From the NCBI GenBank assembly GCA_030599585.1, contig JAUVNS010000001.1, forward strand, positions 62,001 through 126,000: 64,000 bases of DNA. The letters are read 5' to 3'. Below the pieces are notes generated by a model. That model worked only from the letters and a program-made list of their open reading frames with translations. It searched no databases and was not told the origin of the DNA. This document shows, one piece after another, positions 20,350 to 30,713 of this stretch; positions within the stretch are counted from its first letter, which is position 1; the number at the start of each line of letters is the position of its first letter. Position numbers and translations under genes: made by a program. The stretch comes from Promethearchaeota archaeon. Lineage in GTDB: Archaea; Asgardarchaeota; Lokiarchaeia; Sigyniarchaeales; SOKP01.

Positions 20350-21537
20350 TTAAAAATAATCTCTTACTCGAAACCATCTATACGACCTGATCCCTTGTGT
20401 TACTTCTAGTAATTTTTCTCTCATCATTTTTAGTAATAAATGCGTAGGATAATACTTTAATAGCGTATTAACTCGATTAAAAATAAGCCATCTTAGCTTC
20501 ATTGTGTATTGAAACTCAGAGTAAAGATATTTAGTTAATAAGTGTAAATAGAAGCTGGTAGATTTCTTTACGTTTTGTAAATTTTTTAAAATTGCGTAAG
20601 AGGCGAATTCAGCGGTTTTTTGTGCGTAATAAATTCCCTCACCCCAATATGGATCAGCAATACCCGCCGCATCACCTATTAACATTACTTTGTTTTTATA
20701 AATAGGAGTGACTTTGAAATTTCCATAGGGGATAGGATGCCCATGGATTTCGGAAATATCTTCTGGATTTATACCCAACGCAGATATAAAATTATGCAAC
20801 GCTTTTTTAAAAAAGCCTTTATTTTTTCTAATGAGACCTCCAACTCCAAGAATTACTTTATCTTTATTTGGAAACAACCAATTATATCCATATTTTAAAA
20901 ACCCTAATGAAATCATAGGATATTTGAAAAGCTCTTTATCTAAATCCTTTCTATCAATAAAACACTCCAGTCCTGTAGCTAAATTATAATTCCATTGCTC
21001 TTTTTTAATTATTCGATTACGGATAAATTCTTGCTTCACTATACTATTAACTCCATCAGCGCCTATGATAATATTTGCTTTAAATGTATCACCTTTCGAT
21101 AAACTTATTTCGCAAGATTGTAAATTTACCTTCTCAACTTTATCTCCTTCGATTACATCTACGCCAGCTTCCTTCGCCTTGTCCAAAAGGAAATTATCAT
21201 ATACTAATCTGTCCACGAAGTAAAAAGGAAACTGGGAAATATTGCTTGACATAATCCTTTTTACTTTATAATTAATTTCAAAACGATTTGTAAAATAATT
21301 TATAATATGCTTATCCAGAAGTGATTCCACCGTTTCGCCGAATATTCTCTTTAAAAGCTTAAAAGTTTTAAAAGTCAGGATACCACCACATAGCTTTTGT
21401 CGAGGAAATATATCTTTATCGATTATTTGTACATTGAGTCCGAGTCTCTTTAATAAATAACCCGCAGTAGATCCGCCTGGGCCTCCACCAACTATGATAA
21501 CATCGTAATCAACAGTTTGTTGAGAAATTTTGTCCAC
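20350..21537 (-). CDS. geranylgeranyl reductase-family FAD-dependent oxidoreductase
   Basis: DVIIVGGGPGGSTAGYLLKRLGLNVQIIDKD; KLCGGIL; VMLIGDAAGIADPYWGEGIYYA. Confidence 0.93.
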   Translation of the reverse strand: MDKISQQTVDYDVIIVGGGPGGSTAGYLLKRLGLNVQIIDKDIFPRQKLCGGILTFKTFKLLKRIFGETVESLLDKHIINYFTNRFEINYKVKRIMSSNISQFPFYFVDRLVYDNFLLDKAKEAGVDVIEGDKVEKVNLQSCEISLSKGDTFKANIIIGADGVNSIVKQEFIRNRIIKKEQWNYNLATGLECFIDRKDLDKELFKYPMISLGFLKYGYNWLFPNKDKVILGVGGLIRKNKGFFKKALHNFISALGINPEDISEIHGHPIPYGNFKVTPIYKNKVMLIGDAAGIADPYWGEGIYYAQKTAEFASYAILKNLQNVKKSTSFYLHLLTKYLYSEFQYTMKLRWLIFNRVNTLLKYYPTHLLLKMMREKLLEVTQGIRSYRWFRVRDYF

Positions 21538-21739
21538 CTATAAAAATAATGATATGATCAAATAGTTAACCCGTTTTTCTATTTATATTTTTAAGTTTAA
21601 AATCTTTTTCTTAAAAAAAAAAAATTTTAAATTTAAAGGTAAATCTAAGCATAGTAAATTTTCATAGATAAAGCTTATAAAAAAGAATTGCATAATTGTT
21701 ATTTGCACTTTTTTGTATATTATATTCACAGGAATTAAT

Positions 21740-22045
21740 ATGAATATCTTAGAAGAACAATTTCATTTGTTTGAAATAGATGAGGAAAACGAAGATTTTA
21801 TGAAAATTGAAGTTGAAAACGGTCCAATTCAAACTCCTTTAGATACATCATCAATTTTTATAATTGTGGACCCTGTAAATAAAATAGTTTGGATATATCA
21901 CGGAAAGAATGTTAATGTTAGAAAGAAATTTATTGCGGCTCAAAAAGTACCAAATATACGAGACAATTATGGAATAGATTTTAAAATTGTAGCCGTTGAC
22001 GAGGGAAGTGAACCGTCTAAATTTAAGGAAATCGTAGGTCTATAA
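21740..22045 (+). CDS. single-domain gelsolin-like protein
   Basis: PLDTSSIFIIVDPVNKIVWIYHGKNVNVRKKFIAAQKVPNIRDNYGIDFKIVAVDEGSEPSKFKEIVGL matches the gelsolin-repeat pattern (L-x-S-x-x-x-F-I-x-x-x..IxxWxGxxxxxxxKxxA); track start 21713, ATG at 21740 preferred. Confidence 0.72.
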   Translation: MNILEEQFHLFEIDEENEDFMKIEVENGPIQTPLDTSSIFIIVDPVNKIVWIYHGKNVNVRKKFIAAQKVPNIRDNYGIDFKIVAVDEGSEPSKFKEIVGL

Positions 22046-22182
22046 CAATTTCTCTACTCTAAAATGTTCGAAAAAATTACATTAGGGCAAAGATCATAAT
22101 ATGTAGATGTCGTTCTACGAATACGGGTGTATACACAATTTAGCGTGAAATGAATCTTTCACGATCTTTATGTTAATTGTAT

Positions 22183-23220
22183 TTATTGCAACAAGTTATA
22201 AAGCGATTTCGCTATAGTATAAAAGGCATATTCAACATTTTCACCAGTTAAAGCGCTGGTTTCAATGTATCCTAAATTAAGGTAACTCGCGAGATCAGAC
22301 CCTTTTTCAGAAGTGCTCTCTGAAGATTGGCCAATATCTTTTTTATTTCCAATAATATAACCTGTTAAAGCCGGTCTATCTGTTAGCTGGTTCTGAATGT
22401 CATAATACCAATTTGAAACGCTTTCTAGCGAGTTTGGCTTTGATAAGTCGAAGATGAGGAATATGCCATCAGATCCTAAATAGAATTGTTGTCTCATAGT
22501 TTCGAATTTTGCTTGTCCTGCTATGTCCCATAGAACCAATTGTATGTAAGACTCTTCTATTTGAAATATCTTATCCGAGACGTGCACCCCAAGTGTTGGA
22601 ATATAATGCCTTCGAAACGCGTTGTTAGTGAATCTTAATATTAACGAGGATTTACCAACAGAGGGATCGCCACAGATAATTATTTTAAATTTATAATTAA
22701 TTAACTTAGCTTCTTTTATTTTCTGATCAGGAAAAGCTTTTGCGTTTTCCTCAGCGATCTCGTTATTTTTAAACTCGGTTAAAAATTGGTCAATAGTGAG
22801 GAAAATTTCATTTAAAATATCTATATAATTCTCTCTTGGAGCTTTTGATTTTTGCAAGTGTGCAACTTTTTCAGCCACTTCTTCAAATGGAGCCTGAAAA
22901 TAATTCAAATATTTATAAAAGATAACATCGTCAGATTCCTTAAACAATAAGGTAATTGCTCCTTGCCCAATTCCGCCTCGTCTGGACTCATCGTTCCATT
23001 TTATATATTTTATTAATCCTTTTAAATTTAAGGAAGGAAATGGAAGAATTACTAACGATTCAGGAATAAGACCATCTTCTCCTGATAGAACTGTAATTGT
23101 CTTAACACTAATATGAATTCTACTCGATTGAGGAACATCTCCTAACCATACAAATGGATTTGGCCCAAGTTCGTCGTCCAATTCTGTGTACAATATTCCC
23201 TTTATTAGTTTAGCTTCCAT
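22183..23220 (-). CDS. Rab-like small GTPase with N-terminal shared module
   Basis: GDPSVGKSSLILRF (G1), WDIAGQAKFETMRQQFYLGSDGIFLIFDLS (G3), GNKKD (G4), ETSALTGENVEYAF (G5); about 170 aa N-terminal extension with DDELGPNP and LPFPSLNLKGL. Confidence 0.93.
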   Translation of the reverse strand: MEAKLIKGILYTELDDELGPNPFVWLGDVPQSSRIHISVKTITVLSGEDGLIPESLVILPFPSLNLKGLIKYIKWNDESRRGGIGQGAITLLFKESDDVIFYKYLNYFQAPFEEVAEKVAHLQKSKAPRENYIDILNEIFLTIDQFLTEFKNNEIAEENAKAFPDQKIKEAKLINYKFKIIICGDPSVGKSSLILRFTNNAFRRHYIPTLGVHVSDKIFQIEESYIQLVLWDIAGQAKFETMRQQFYLGSDGIFLIFDLSKPNSLESVSNWYYDIQNQLTDRPALTGYIIGNKKDIGQSSESTSEKGSDLASYLNLGYIETSALTGENVEYAFYTIAKSLYNLLQ

Positions 23221-23364
23221 CGTAAGGCGATCGTAATAAAAACAAAAAATTGAAAATTTCTTAATATTATTATCGTGTAGAAATATAAATATTAACGCTT
23301 TTTAGAGTGAAAAAGTTTTAATTATGTTTGAAATACAAATAAGAAGAGATTAAAATGGTAAAAA

Positions 23365-23652
23365 TTAATCTTTTATATTTTCTAAGAGTGAGATTATCCG
23401 ATAAATAGTAGTTCGCGAATGAAATGGAATATTTGCATCTTGAGATAAGTCTGTAATCATATACATTACACTACTGGCAAGAACTGCGGGAGAATCATCT
23501 TCACGCTTTAATTCCTCGATTCCTTTGCTCGCAACTCGTTTTATATTTCTTGGAACGCCTCGGTCGTTAATCATTCCATTAAGTAGGTAATCCACTTTTG
23601 AAAATGCATCCAAGATATCTTCAGTAAATTCTGGTCCCCTTGGCATAATCAT
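23365..23652 (-). CDS. UPF0147 family protein
   Basis: LNGMINDRGVPRNIKRVASKGIEELKREDDSPAVLASSVMYMITDLSQDANIPFHSRTTIYRIISLLE. Confidence 0.92.
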   Translation of the reverse strand: MIMPRGPEFTEDILDAFSKVDYLLNGMINDRGVPRNIKRVASKGIEELKREDDSPAVLASSVMYMITDLSQDANIPFHSRTTIYRIISLLENIKD

Positions 23653-23791
23653 CTCACTTTTTAATTTAGTCTAAAAAAAATAATAATAAAATACTCTATT
23701 ACTTGACTTTTTAAATATTGATTAAAATTTAATTTTTTTGATTTTCTAATATAAATAAATAGAGAAGTAGGGAAAGAATAATGATAGAAGA

Positions 23792-26707
23792 CTAGAAAAT
23801 TCCAAATTCACGTATTTTTTTCGTTAATTTTGGAATTTCTTCTTCGAACGTTTTTAATTGATTTTGATATCTATCATAAATTTCACTAAACGCTGAGCTT
23901 CCAGCTTGATTCAAATCTTTAACGAAATCATAAGATATTTCAGATATCTCTGTAAAAACATTATTAAATTTCTCAGTAATTTCTACTAACTTCGGTTCGA
24001 CCTTTTTTCTTTGTTTCCTTTTCATGTTCCTCAATTTTCCTCGAGGGATTCTTATATTATCTATTAGCTTATCACATTTATCCAAAAATAAATATGTGTC
24101 CACTCGATTCTCTTCCGGTAAATTAGTTTCAATGATCTCGGTACGCCAAGTATTTATTCGTCCTCGCGCAAATGTGTCAAAATTAAGGGAAATAGAATCG
24201 ATACCTTCCCTGACTAAAAACCGTAGAAATTCGGGATCGTCACTAGGAGCTTGACCACAAATACCGACTTTTCTATTTCGTTCATGGGCAGTTTTTATCA
24301 AGTGACTTACCGATCTCCGAATTGATTCGCTGTTTGTGTTATAATCGTAATCATTCATGAGGGGAATCATTTTTTCGTTGTCTCTACCTACACCATATGT
24401 TAATTGGGTAAGATCATTGCTTCCGATGCTGAAGCCGTCGAAATATTCGCAGAATATGTCGGCACATATGATATTCGATGGAATCTCGGCCATAACATAG
24501 ACCTTAAGACCGTCCTGACCTCTAATTAATCCTTCGTTTTCCATAATCTCTATGATTTTCTTGGCTTCCTCGGGACTTCGACAGAATGGAAGCATTGGAA
24601 TTATGTTGATCAGCCCCCATGCTCTCGCTTTTTTAATTGCTTTCAGTTCTAAAATGAAGGCCTCTTGGAATTCTTCGTGAACGTAGCGTGAACAGCCCCT
24701 AAAACCAAGCATAGGATTATTTTCATCTCCTTCGTATATCCATCCTCCGATTAGATTTGCGTATTCATTAGTCTTGAAATCTGAAAGACGTACTACGCAT
24801 TCAGCTAACTCCCCATTTGGTAATATTTTCCAGACTCCGGCTGCGATAGTGGCAATTCCTTCTGCTAGTTTTTCAATATAAAATTCTTCCTTGTCGTCGT
24901 AACCCGCTGTAAGTTCCCTAATCATGTCAAGAGTTTCCTTCAATTTCAAAATTTCTCTATTAAATGGATCTTTGTGGTATAGATCGCTTTTCTTGATGTT
25001 TTCAATTTTTTTCCTATGATCTAGCAAAACTCCATACCTCATAACTAGGGAATCAAACGCGATCAAAGCGTTAGGGTGTATCCGAATCTCGTCGTTTATA
25101 ATAAATTCTAACCGGGCTAAACCAGTACCATCAGGATATTTGCCTGAAGATAAAGCCCCCTTAGGGATTCCTAAATTAACTAAAACTTGAGTTTTGGTCG
25201 AGGGAAGTTGTGCAAATTCGATAGAATCGAAATCATACTCTACATCTTTAAGCCAGAGCCGGGGTTCTCCTTCGCTACAATCAATCGTAACGCTTTCAAG
25301 ACCGTCTCTTTGCTTTTCCTTAATTTTTTGTATTATATTATCTGCTCCTACTACTGATGCGATATTTAATTCTCGGGATACTATAGCTGCGTGACAAGTT
25401 GGGCCCCCTTTTTCAGTAATAACGCCACCTAAATTCTGCATATAAGAGGTCCAATCGGGGTTTGTTTCTTCCGTAACTAATATATCTCCTTCCTCTAATA
25501 AGTGTGCATCGTTAATAGATTCAATTACTTTGATTTTACCATATCCAATTCTACGACCTATAGCAGTTCCATTATTATCAACTAAAAAGCCATCGTTAAT
25601 GAGTTTTACAGGATCTTCTAATAAATAAAAAATTTCCTCGGTATCTCCTTTCTGTGAATGAACTGTTTCAGGTCGAGCTTGAACAATATAAATTTTACCG
25701 TCGTTGCCTAAAGCCCATTCGATGTCCATAGGTCGACCATAATGCTCCCGAATTTTGATAGCGTATTCTGTTAAAATCTTAACTTCATCCTTACTCAAAC
25801 AAAATTGTTTTTGTCTTTCTAATTCCACTGGTAAAGTTATCGTTCCACCTTTTTCGGTGTCAAAAATCATCATTTGTTCTTTTTTTACCAACTCGCGACT
25901 TATTATTTGTAAATTAGGTCCGTGCTTGAAGACAATAAACTCGTCCCCTTTCTCAACTCCTTGAACAATAAGTTCTCCTAAACCCCATGTTCCTCTAATC
26001 ACAACTACATTTGGATTTCCAGAATCGGGATCTTCAGTAAACATAACACCTGAGGATTTTACACCTTTTAACCCTCCGGCTATTTCTTGTACACCTACGC
26101 TTAATTTAACGGTAAAGTGATCGAAACCAGCTCTTTCTCTGTACATCGTAGCTCTTGTTGTGAAAATCGAGGCCATATCTTTAAGGATATATTCTAAAAT
26201 TTGATTTTCTCCAGAAATATTTAAGTGTGTATCTTGTTGACCGGCAAAAGAGGCATCAGGTAGATCTTCTGCCGTAGCAGAGCTTCTAATTGCAAAAGTG
26301 GTTTCACTTCCGATTCGACCCACCAAAATGTGGTATGCTTCGATTATCTCGTCAGCCAAACTATCAGGTATTTTGGCTTGTTCGATGACGTAACGGATAT
26401 CAGCACAAAATTTATCTACCTTTTGAATTGATTTTATATCCTCTTTTTTAAGCTCCTTTTCGATCTTGTTTATGTCTCGTTTAATGTAATTTTTTAAGGT
26501 TATCTCTTCATTTTTAATCCTAAAATAATTAGTCTCTAAAATATAATCATAAGCATCAGCTGTAACAGCAAATCCTAACGGTACTGGGATTCCAAAAGAA
26601 AGAAGTTCTCCCAAAGAAGCGTTTTTTCCTCCAACAATACCCACATCATTAGCTCGAACGTCGTCGAAAAATTTGATGTAGTGAAAGCTTGGTTTTTCTT
26701 CATTCAT
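23792..26707 (-). CDS. phosphoenolpyruvate synthase-like protein
   Basis: GGKNASLGELLSFGIPVPLGFAVTADAY; RSSATAEDLPDASFAGQQ; GGPTCHAAIVSRELNIASVVG; GSNDLTQLTYGVGRD; 971 aa, with extra C-terminal helical region. Confidence 0.93.
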   Translation of the reverse strand: MNEEKPSFHYIKFFDDVRANDVGIVGGKNASLGELLSFGIPVPLGFAVTADAYDYILETNYFRIKNEEITLKNYIKRDINKIEKELKKEDIKSIQKVDKFCADIRYVIEQAKIPDSLADEIIEAYHILVGRIGSETTFAIRSSATAEDLPDASFAGQQDTHLNISGENQILEYILKDMASIFTTRATMYRERAGFDHFTVKLSVGVQEIAGGLKGVKSSGVMFTEDPDSGNPNVVVIRGTWGLGELIVQGVEKGDEFIVFKHGPNLQIISRELVKKEQMMIFDTEKGGTITLPVELERQKQFCLSKDEVKILTEYAIKIREHYGRPMDIEWALGNDGKIYIVQARPETVHSQKGDTEEIFYLLEDPVKLINDGFLVDNNGTAIGRRIGYGKIKVIESINDAHLLEEGDILVTEETNPDWTSYMQNLGGVITEKGGPTCHAAIVSRELNIASVVGADNIIQKIKEKQRDGLESVTIDCSEGEPRLWLKDVEYDFDSIEFAQLPSTKTQVLVNLGIPKGALSSGKYPDGTGLARLEFIINDEIRIHPNALIAFDSLVMRYGVLLDHRKKIENIKKSDLYHKDPFNREILKLKETLDMIRELTAGYDDKEEFYIEKLAEGIATIAAGVWKILPNGELAECVVRLSDFKTNEYANLIGGWIYEGDENNPMLGFRGCSRYVHEEFQEAFILELKAIKKARAWGLINIIPMLPFCRSPEEAKKIIEIMENEGLIRGQDGLKVYVMAEIPSNIICADIFCEYFDGFSIGSNDLTQLTYGVGRDNEKMIPLMNDYDYNTNSESIRRSVSHLIKTAHERNRKVGICGQAPSDDPEFLRFLVREGIDSISLNFDTFARGRINTWRTEIIETNLPEENRVDTYLFLDKCDKLIDNIRIPRGKLRNMKRKQRKKVEPKLVEITEKFNNVFTEISEISYDFVKDLNQAGSSAFSEIYDRYQNQLKTFEEEIPKLTKKIREFGIF

Positions 26708-27025
26708 GACAAAATCACTAAAATTTTATTTTTCTATTACTTTTTTTTTAAGTTTTTTATGCTTAAAAAAATTGTTAATTTTATTAGATGCATATAATCC
26801 TCTTTTCCCATTAAGTACTAATTTTAAAATTAAACATTTAAAAGAAAATCTGTATTCCATGGACTCCTCATGCATTAACAAATGCTTAAAGGTCATTTTT
26901 AGTAACCCGTTATTTTATTACACAAATGTAAAATTTATATTACACTGTTTCTAATTATTAATTACTTCGGAATTTTTAGTAGAAGTAAATTTCTAAAGGA
27001 ATTAATAACGAGATGAATGTGAAAA

Positions 27026-27352
27026 ATGCCATATATGTTTACAACGTCTTCTTACCCGACCGATTTAAGAGAAGAAGCAGTCGAAGCTTATTTTAAAATG
27101 TTAAAAGAAATGCCTTTTGATAAATCTCTCGGAAAAGAAACGATAAAGGTAGCAGTCACAACCACTCCAAAGGGAGTGAAGACGTTAAGTATTATGAGCG
27201 TAAAAGAAGGTAAACTTACGGAAGCTCTTTTATGGGATTATAGAAGGATGTCTTATTTTCAGCTTATCAAGGGATTTGAGTTCAAAATTCGAGTGTGGAC
27301 AAATATAGTGGAAGCCCTAGATAGTATCAATCGAAGTTTACCAAGTCAATAA
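27026..27352 (+). CDS. hypothetical protein
   Basis: 108-aa ORF, alpha/beta-like composition. Confidence 0.6.
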   Translation: MPYMFTTSSYPTDLREEAVEAYFKMLKEMPFDKSLGKETIKVAVTTTPKGVKTLSIMSVKEGKLTEALLWDYRRMSYFQLIKGFEFKIRVWTNIVEALDSINRSLPSQ

Positions 27353-27631
27353 AATAACTATTTTTTTTATTTTTATTCTAATATTAAATAAAATAAATTT
27401 GTTAATTTCTAGTTATAGATTAACGGTGTTAGTCATTATCCAATAATTATGGATGACTTCTACATACACAACTTAATTTATTAATACAACTTTTCTAAAA
27501 AAAAAGAAAAAATGAAAATTAAGTGAGTAAAAATGGAGTACAAAAATAATATTTTACACCTACTTAAATCTTAATCTTTACTAATATATTCAAAAAAAGT
27601 GTAAATAATTTTCTATTGACAGAATTGTGAT

Positions 27632-28165
27632 TTAATTCAAATTTAACTCCCTATTGAAAACTTCGTAATCAGAAGTGCTATATAGGCAAAAAACAACTTC
27701 CCTTATTTGAGTTTCTCCAGCAAGGTATTTTTTTACGCTAAAGATCATTATCTTTGCACATCTATCGATGGGATATCCAAAAATTCCCGTTGATATAGCT
27801 GGAAACGCAACAGTCTTCAGTTCGTGCTCGTCCATGAGTTTAAGGCTATTTAAAACGGCGTTGGTTAATTTAGAATCCTCATCGCCCTCACCCATACGAG
27901 GTCCAACAGCGTGAATAACAAATTTAGCTTTTAAATTCCCTCCTGTTGTAATAACAGCACCACCTACGAATGTCCCTCCAATTTTATTACATTCTTCTTG
28001 AATTGTTGAACCTCCTGTCCGTCTAATCGCACCCGCTACTCCTCCACCAAGGATTAATTGGGCATTCGCGGCGTTGACTATAACATCAGTGTCTAAATCT
28101 GTTATATCTGCTTGCACAATTTTGATCAAAGAGTTTTTAACAACTATAGAATACATTTTGTCCAA
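27632..28165 (-). CDS. macro domain (ADP-ribose-binding) protein
   Basis: QADITDLDTDVIVNAANAQLILGGGVAGAIRRTGG ... VIHAVGPRMGEG ... FPAISTGIFGYP. Confidence 0.96.
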   Translation of the reverse strand: MDKMYSIVVKNSLIKIVQADITDLDTDVIVNAANAQLILGGGVAGAIRRTGGSTIQEECNKIGGTFVGGAVITTGGNLKAKFVIHAVGPRMGEGDEDSKLTNAVLNSLKLMDEHELKTVAFPAISTGIFGYPIDRCAKIMIFSVKKYLAGETQIREVVFCLYSTSDYEVFNRELNLN

Positions 28166-28209
28166 AGTTTATATGTGCAACTCCAAAAATAAATAATAAA
28201 AAAATAAAA

Positions 28210-28959
28210 TTATTCTGGTTGGGGTTCTTGGCCTTTCTTTAAAATCTCATCAAGTTGAGAACGATCTTCGTCACTCATTTTCGACATCGCGTCCATGTTT
28301 TGCTTCATTAAATCCATCATTACTTTCTGTGAAATTAACTGGCTTAATACTGGTAAAGCAATCCTCATTCGAGTGAGTTCATAGAACATTTGTTTCGCTG
28401 TGTCTCTCATATCCTTCAAGTTTTCTTTAGTCATTCCTTCCTCACCTATTCCAGGGCATTCTACATCGACAACAGTGAAATTTTTTCCATCAAATTCTAA
28501 CGGATAAGTTCTGCAACTCAGAGGGCGGTTATCATACACTAAACATTCTTTTTTCTCTTTGTTATAGAGAGCACACTTAATTTCTAGTAAATCTTCTATT
28601 GGAACTCCACCAAATGGATCCCGTGGTTTTTCTTCTTCACCTTCTTTTGGAGTAGGTGGTAAAGGTTTTAGGACCAAATCAATTCCTCCACTTGGTTTAT
28701 TATATATATCCAAATATGGTAAAAAGTTCGTAACAACGCCATTTCTTGCCCACAATTCAAGATCCCAAAAGGTAATCGGTATCGGTCCACGAGTTAAACA
28801 ACATTTATCGGATCGAGTACACTTAAATGTGAATTTTGCTTTTGGCTCTTCAATGTCGGTCTTGGTCTCAGATTCCTCTTTGATGTCCTCTATTTTCTTA
28901 TCTTCTTCTTTTACTTCCGGTTTTTCATCATTTTTATTATTTTCAACCATAACAAACAC
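28210..28959 (-). CDS. YkgJ-family cysteine-cluster protein
   Basis: FKCTRSDKCCLTRGPIPITFWDLELWA; CALYNKEKKECLVYDNRPLSCRTYPLEF. Confidence 0.85.
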   Translation of the reverse strand: MFVMVENNKNDEKPEVKEEDKKIEDIKEESETKTDIEEPKAKFTFKCTRSDKCCLTRGPIPITFWDLELWARNGVVTNFLPYLDIYNKPSGGIDLVLKPLPPTPKEGEEEKPRDPFGGVPIEDLLEIKCALYNKEKKECLVYDNRPLSCRTYPLEFDGKNFTVVDVECPGIGEEGMTKENLKDMRDTAKQMFYELTRMRIALPVLSQLISQKVMMDLMKQNMDAMSKMSDEDRSQLDEILKKGQEPQPE

Positions 28960-29083
28960 TAATAAAAGTTTGATAAATTTTGATACTTTTCAATTTAAAG
29001 AATTAATCATTGAAAAAAAATTTTCTTTTTTTATATGATAAATTGGTATACTATTCTTTAAATTTTAGGTGCTATTGTTTTAT

Positions 29084-29347
29084 TTAATCGTAAAGTGCTA
29101 AGAGTACAAACTGAATTATCACTGGCAATGTAAATATACCTATAAAACCTAATATAATACCGATAATCGATAGAACTTCAGAATCGTCATATTTCGATCC
29201 AATAACTCCAAATATGATCGCCGCTCCCGGTAAATAGTAATAGGTAAAAAAATATAAGCATAATGGAAATACTAAGCAAATAAAATACCATGCAAAGAAG
29301 CCGAATATACCACAAAGTAATGAAATAATCCCAAAAATTTTTCTCAT
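29084..29347 (-). CDS. small DUF4190-like membrane protein
   Basis: Paralogous to 11878..12162 (FGIISLLCGIFGFFAWYF...YYYLPGAAIIFGVIGSKYDDSE); ATG at 29347 (MRKIFG) preferred over the track start at 29458. Confidence 0.7.
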   Translation of the reverse strand: MRKIFGIISLLCGIFGFFAWYFICLVFPLCLYFFTYYYLPGAAIIFGVIGSKYDDSEVLSIIGIILGFIGIFTLPVIIQFVLLALYD

Positions 29348-29528
29348 TTCATTCACTAAACTTAGTTTTATTAAGTTGATCCTTGAAAAATTCTTTTTTT
29401 TATTTATCTTTTGATTTGGAAATGCATTTAATTGTGAAAAATTCGATCTCCTTTTCACTTCATTCTAATTGCCTATTTAAAGGAAGACTAATATGTTTTA
29501 ACAAATAATCTTAAAAATATTATTACAT

Positions 29529-29550
29529 TTCCTAGTAAGTCTACTAGGAA
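29529..29550. promoter_or_regulatory. perfect inverted repeat TTCCTAGTA-AGTC-TACTAGGAA upstream of archaeosortase gene
   Basis: 9-bp perfect arms, 4-nt spacer; lies after a TTAAAAATA TATA-like box (about 29511-29519) and before ATG 29590. Confidence 0.55.
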
Positions 29551-29589
29551 CTAAATCTAGAGTCAATTTATCAGTTTTAGGACAACATT

Positions 29590-30651
29590 ATGAAAACCTT
29601 GATCACTAATAAATATCTAATATGGCTTATTTTATCATTTTTACTTGTTGCTAGCTTTTTTCTTGGTATGTTTTTATTTGCTTCGTCTCTAGAAGTGACT
29701 ATCATTATCCTGGTAGTATTGATCATCTCTTTCTGTATCCAAATTCTTTTAATTTTAAATTTTGCGAGCAGTAGAATAAAAAATCGATTGAAGATTGGAA
29801 TGCTAACTACGCACTCGTTGAATTTGTTATTTGCTATCGTTATTGGATTTTCCATTTCGGTGATGGAATCTGATTTCAAATATAATTTTGGGATAGTAAT
29901 GATTCCTTTACTTCTAATATTGAGTCTCGTTATAACAGATAAATATGATAACGATATGAAGGGTTTTACCCTTGAGAAAGAGGAAAAGCCGAAAAAGAAA
30001 TCAACAAGACCCGTTATAGAATTCGAAAACAAAAAGTACGTTTTTTCGTTAAATTCTTTAATAATATTAGGAGTTGGCACACCTCTTCTAGCAATAGTCA
30101 TTTATTTCTTCTTCGATATTGAGGCTCAATTTTGGCTACACGAAATAGTTGTGAAACAGACTATCTATTTCCTTAATTTATTTTTTGACATGGATGTATC
30201 TACTAGCTATATTCCAAGTGGGAAATATCATTGGAGTTTTAATTTTGTAGGGAGTATTGATGGAGACCCGTTAAGTAGTATTTATTTTGAGACGTTCTGT
30301 ACGGGCATTCAAGCTATCTGCGTATTCGCAGGTATCATCATTTGCACTCCTCACTCCCAAGATAAACGCACTAACAAGGATATAATTTGGAGAAAAGCTA
30401 AAGCATTAATTGTATCTTCAATTATCTTCTACGTGGTAAATGTTATTCGAATGTTAATCCAGATTGAATTATATTACCTTGGATATCCCTGGGATAGCAT
30501 ACATGTTTCGATCAGCGCAGCAAGCTCTTTCATTGCAGCTATTATTATTCTCTTACTTCATAAATGGATCCCCGAATTCATCATTAGCATCATATATATT
30601 GGCACTTTAATTAGCAAAAGAGTTAAACGCGTGAGAAAGCCAAAAGAATAG
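29590..30651 (+). CDS. archaeosortase/exosortase-family transmembrane protein
   Basis: Candidate Cys/Arg/His catalytic triad in context FETFCTGIQAICVFAGIIIC ... FYVVNVIRMLIQIELYYLGYPWDSIHVSISAASSF, within a multi-TM protein. Confidence 0.8.
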   Translation: MKTLITNKYLIWLILSFLLVASFFLGMFLFASSLEVTIIILVVLIISFCIQILLILNFASSRIKNRLKIGMLTTHSLNLLFAIVIGFSISVMESDFKYNFGIVMIPLLLILSLVITDKYDNDMKGFTLEKEEKPKKKSTRPVIEFENKKYVFSLNSLIILGVGTPLLAIVIYFFFDIEAQFWLHEIVVKQTIYFLNLFFDMDVSTSYIPSGKYHWSFNFVGSIDGDPLSSIYFETFCTGIQAICVFAGIIICTPHSQDKRTNKDIIWRKAKALIVSSIIFYVVNVIRMLIQIELYYLGYPWDSIHVSISAASSFIAAIIILLLHKWIPEFIISIIYIGTLISKRVKRVRKPKE

Positions 30652-30713
30652 TAATAAAATTTTAAACATACCAATTGTTCATTTGTTCAATAACTAAAAA
30701 GTTAGAGATAATC

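Noticed and set aside
26706-26954. 82-aa ORF (+) in the gap after the PEP synthase gene
   Set aside because: AT-rich, Phe/Lys/Leu/Asn-biased, no start context; likely promoter/intergenic DNA.
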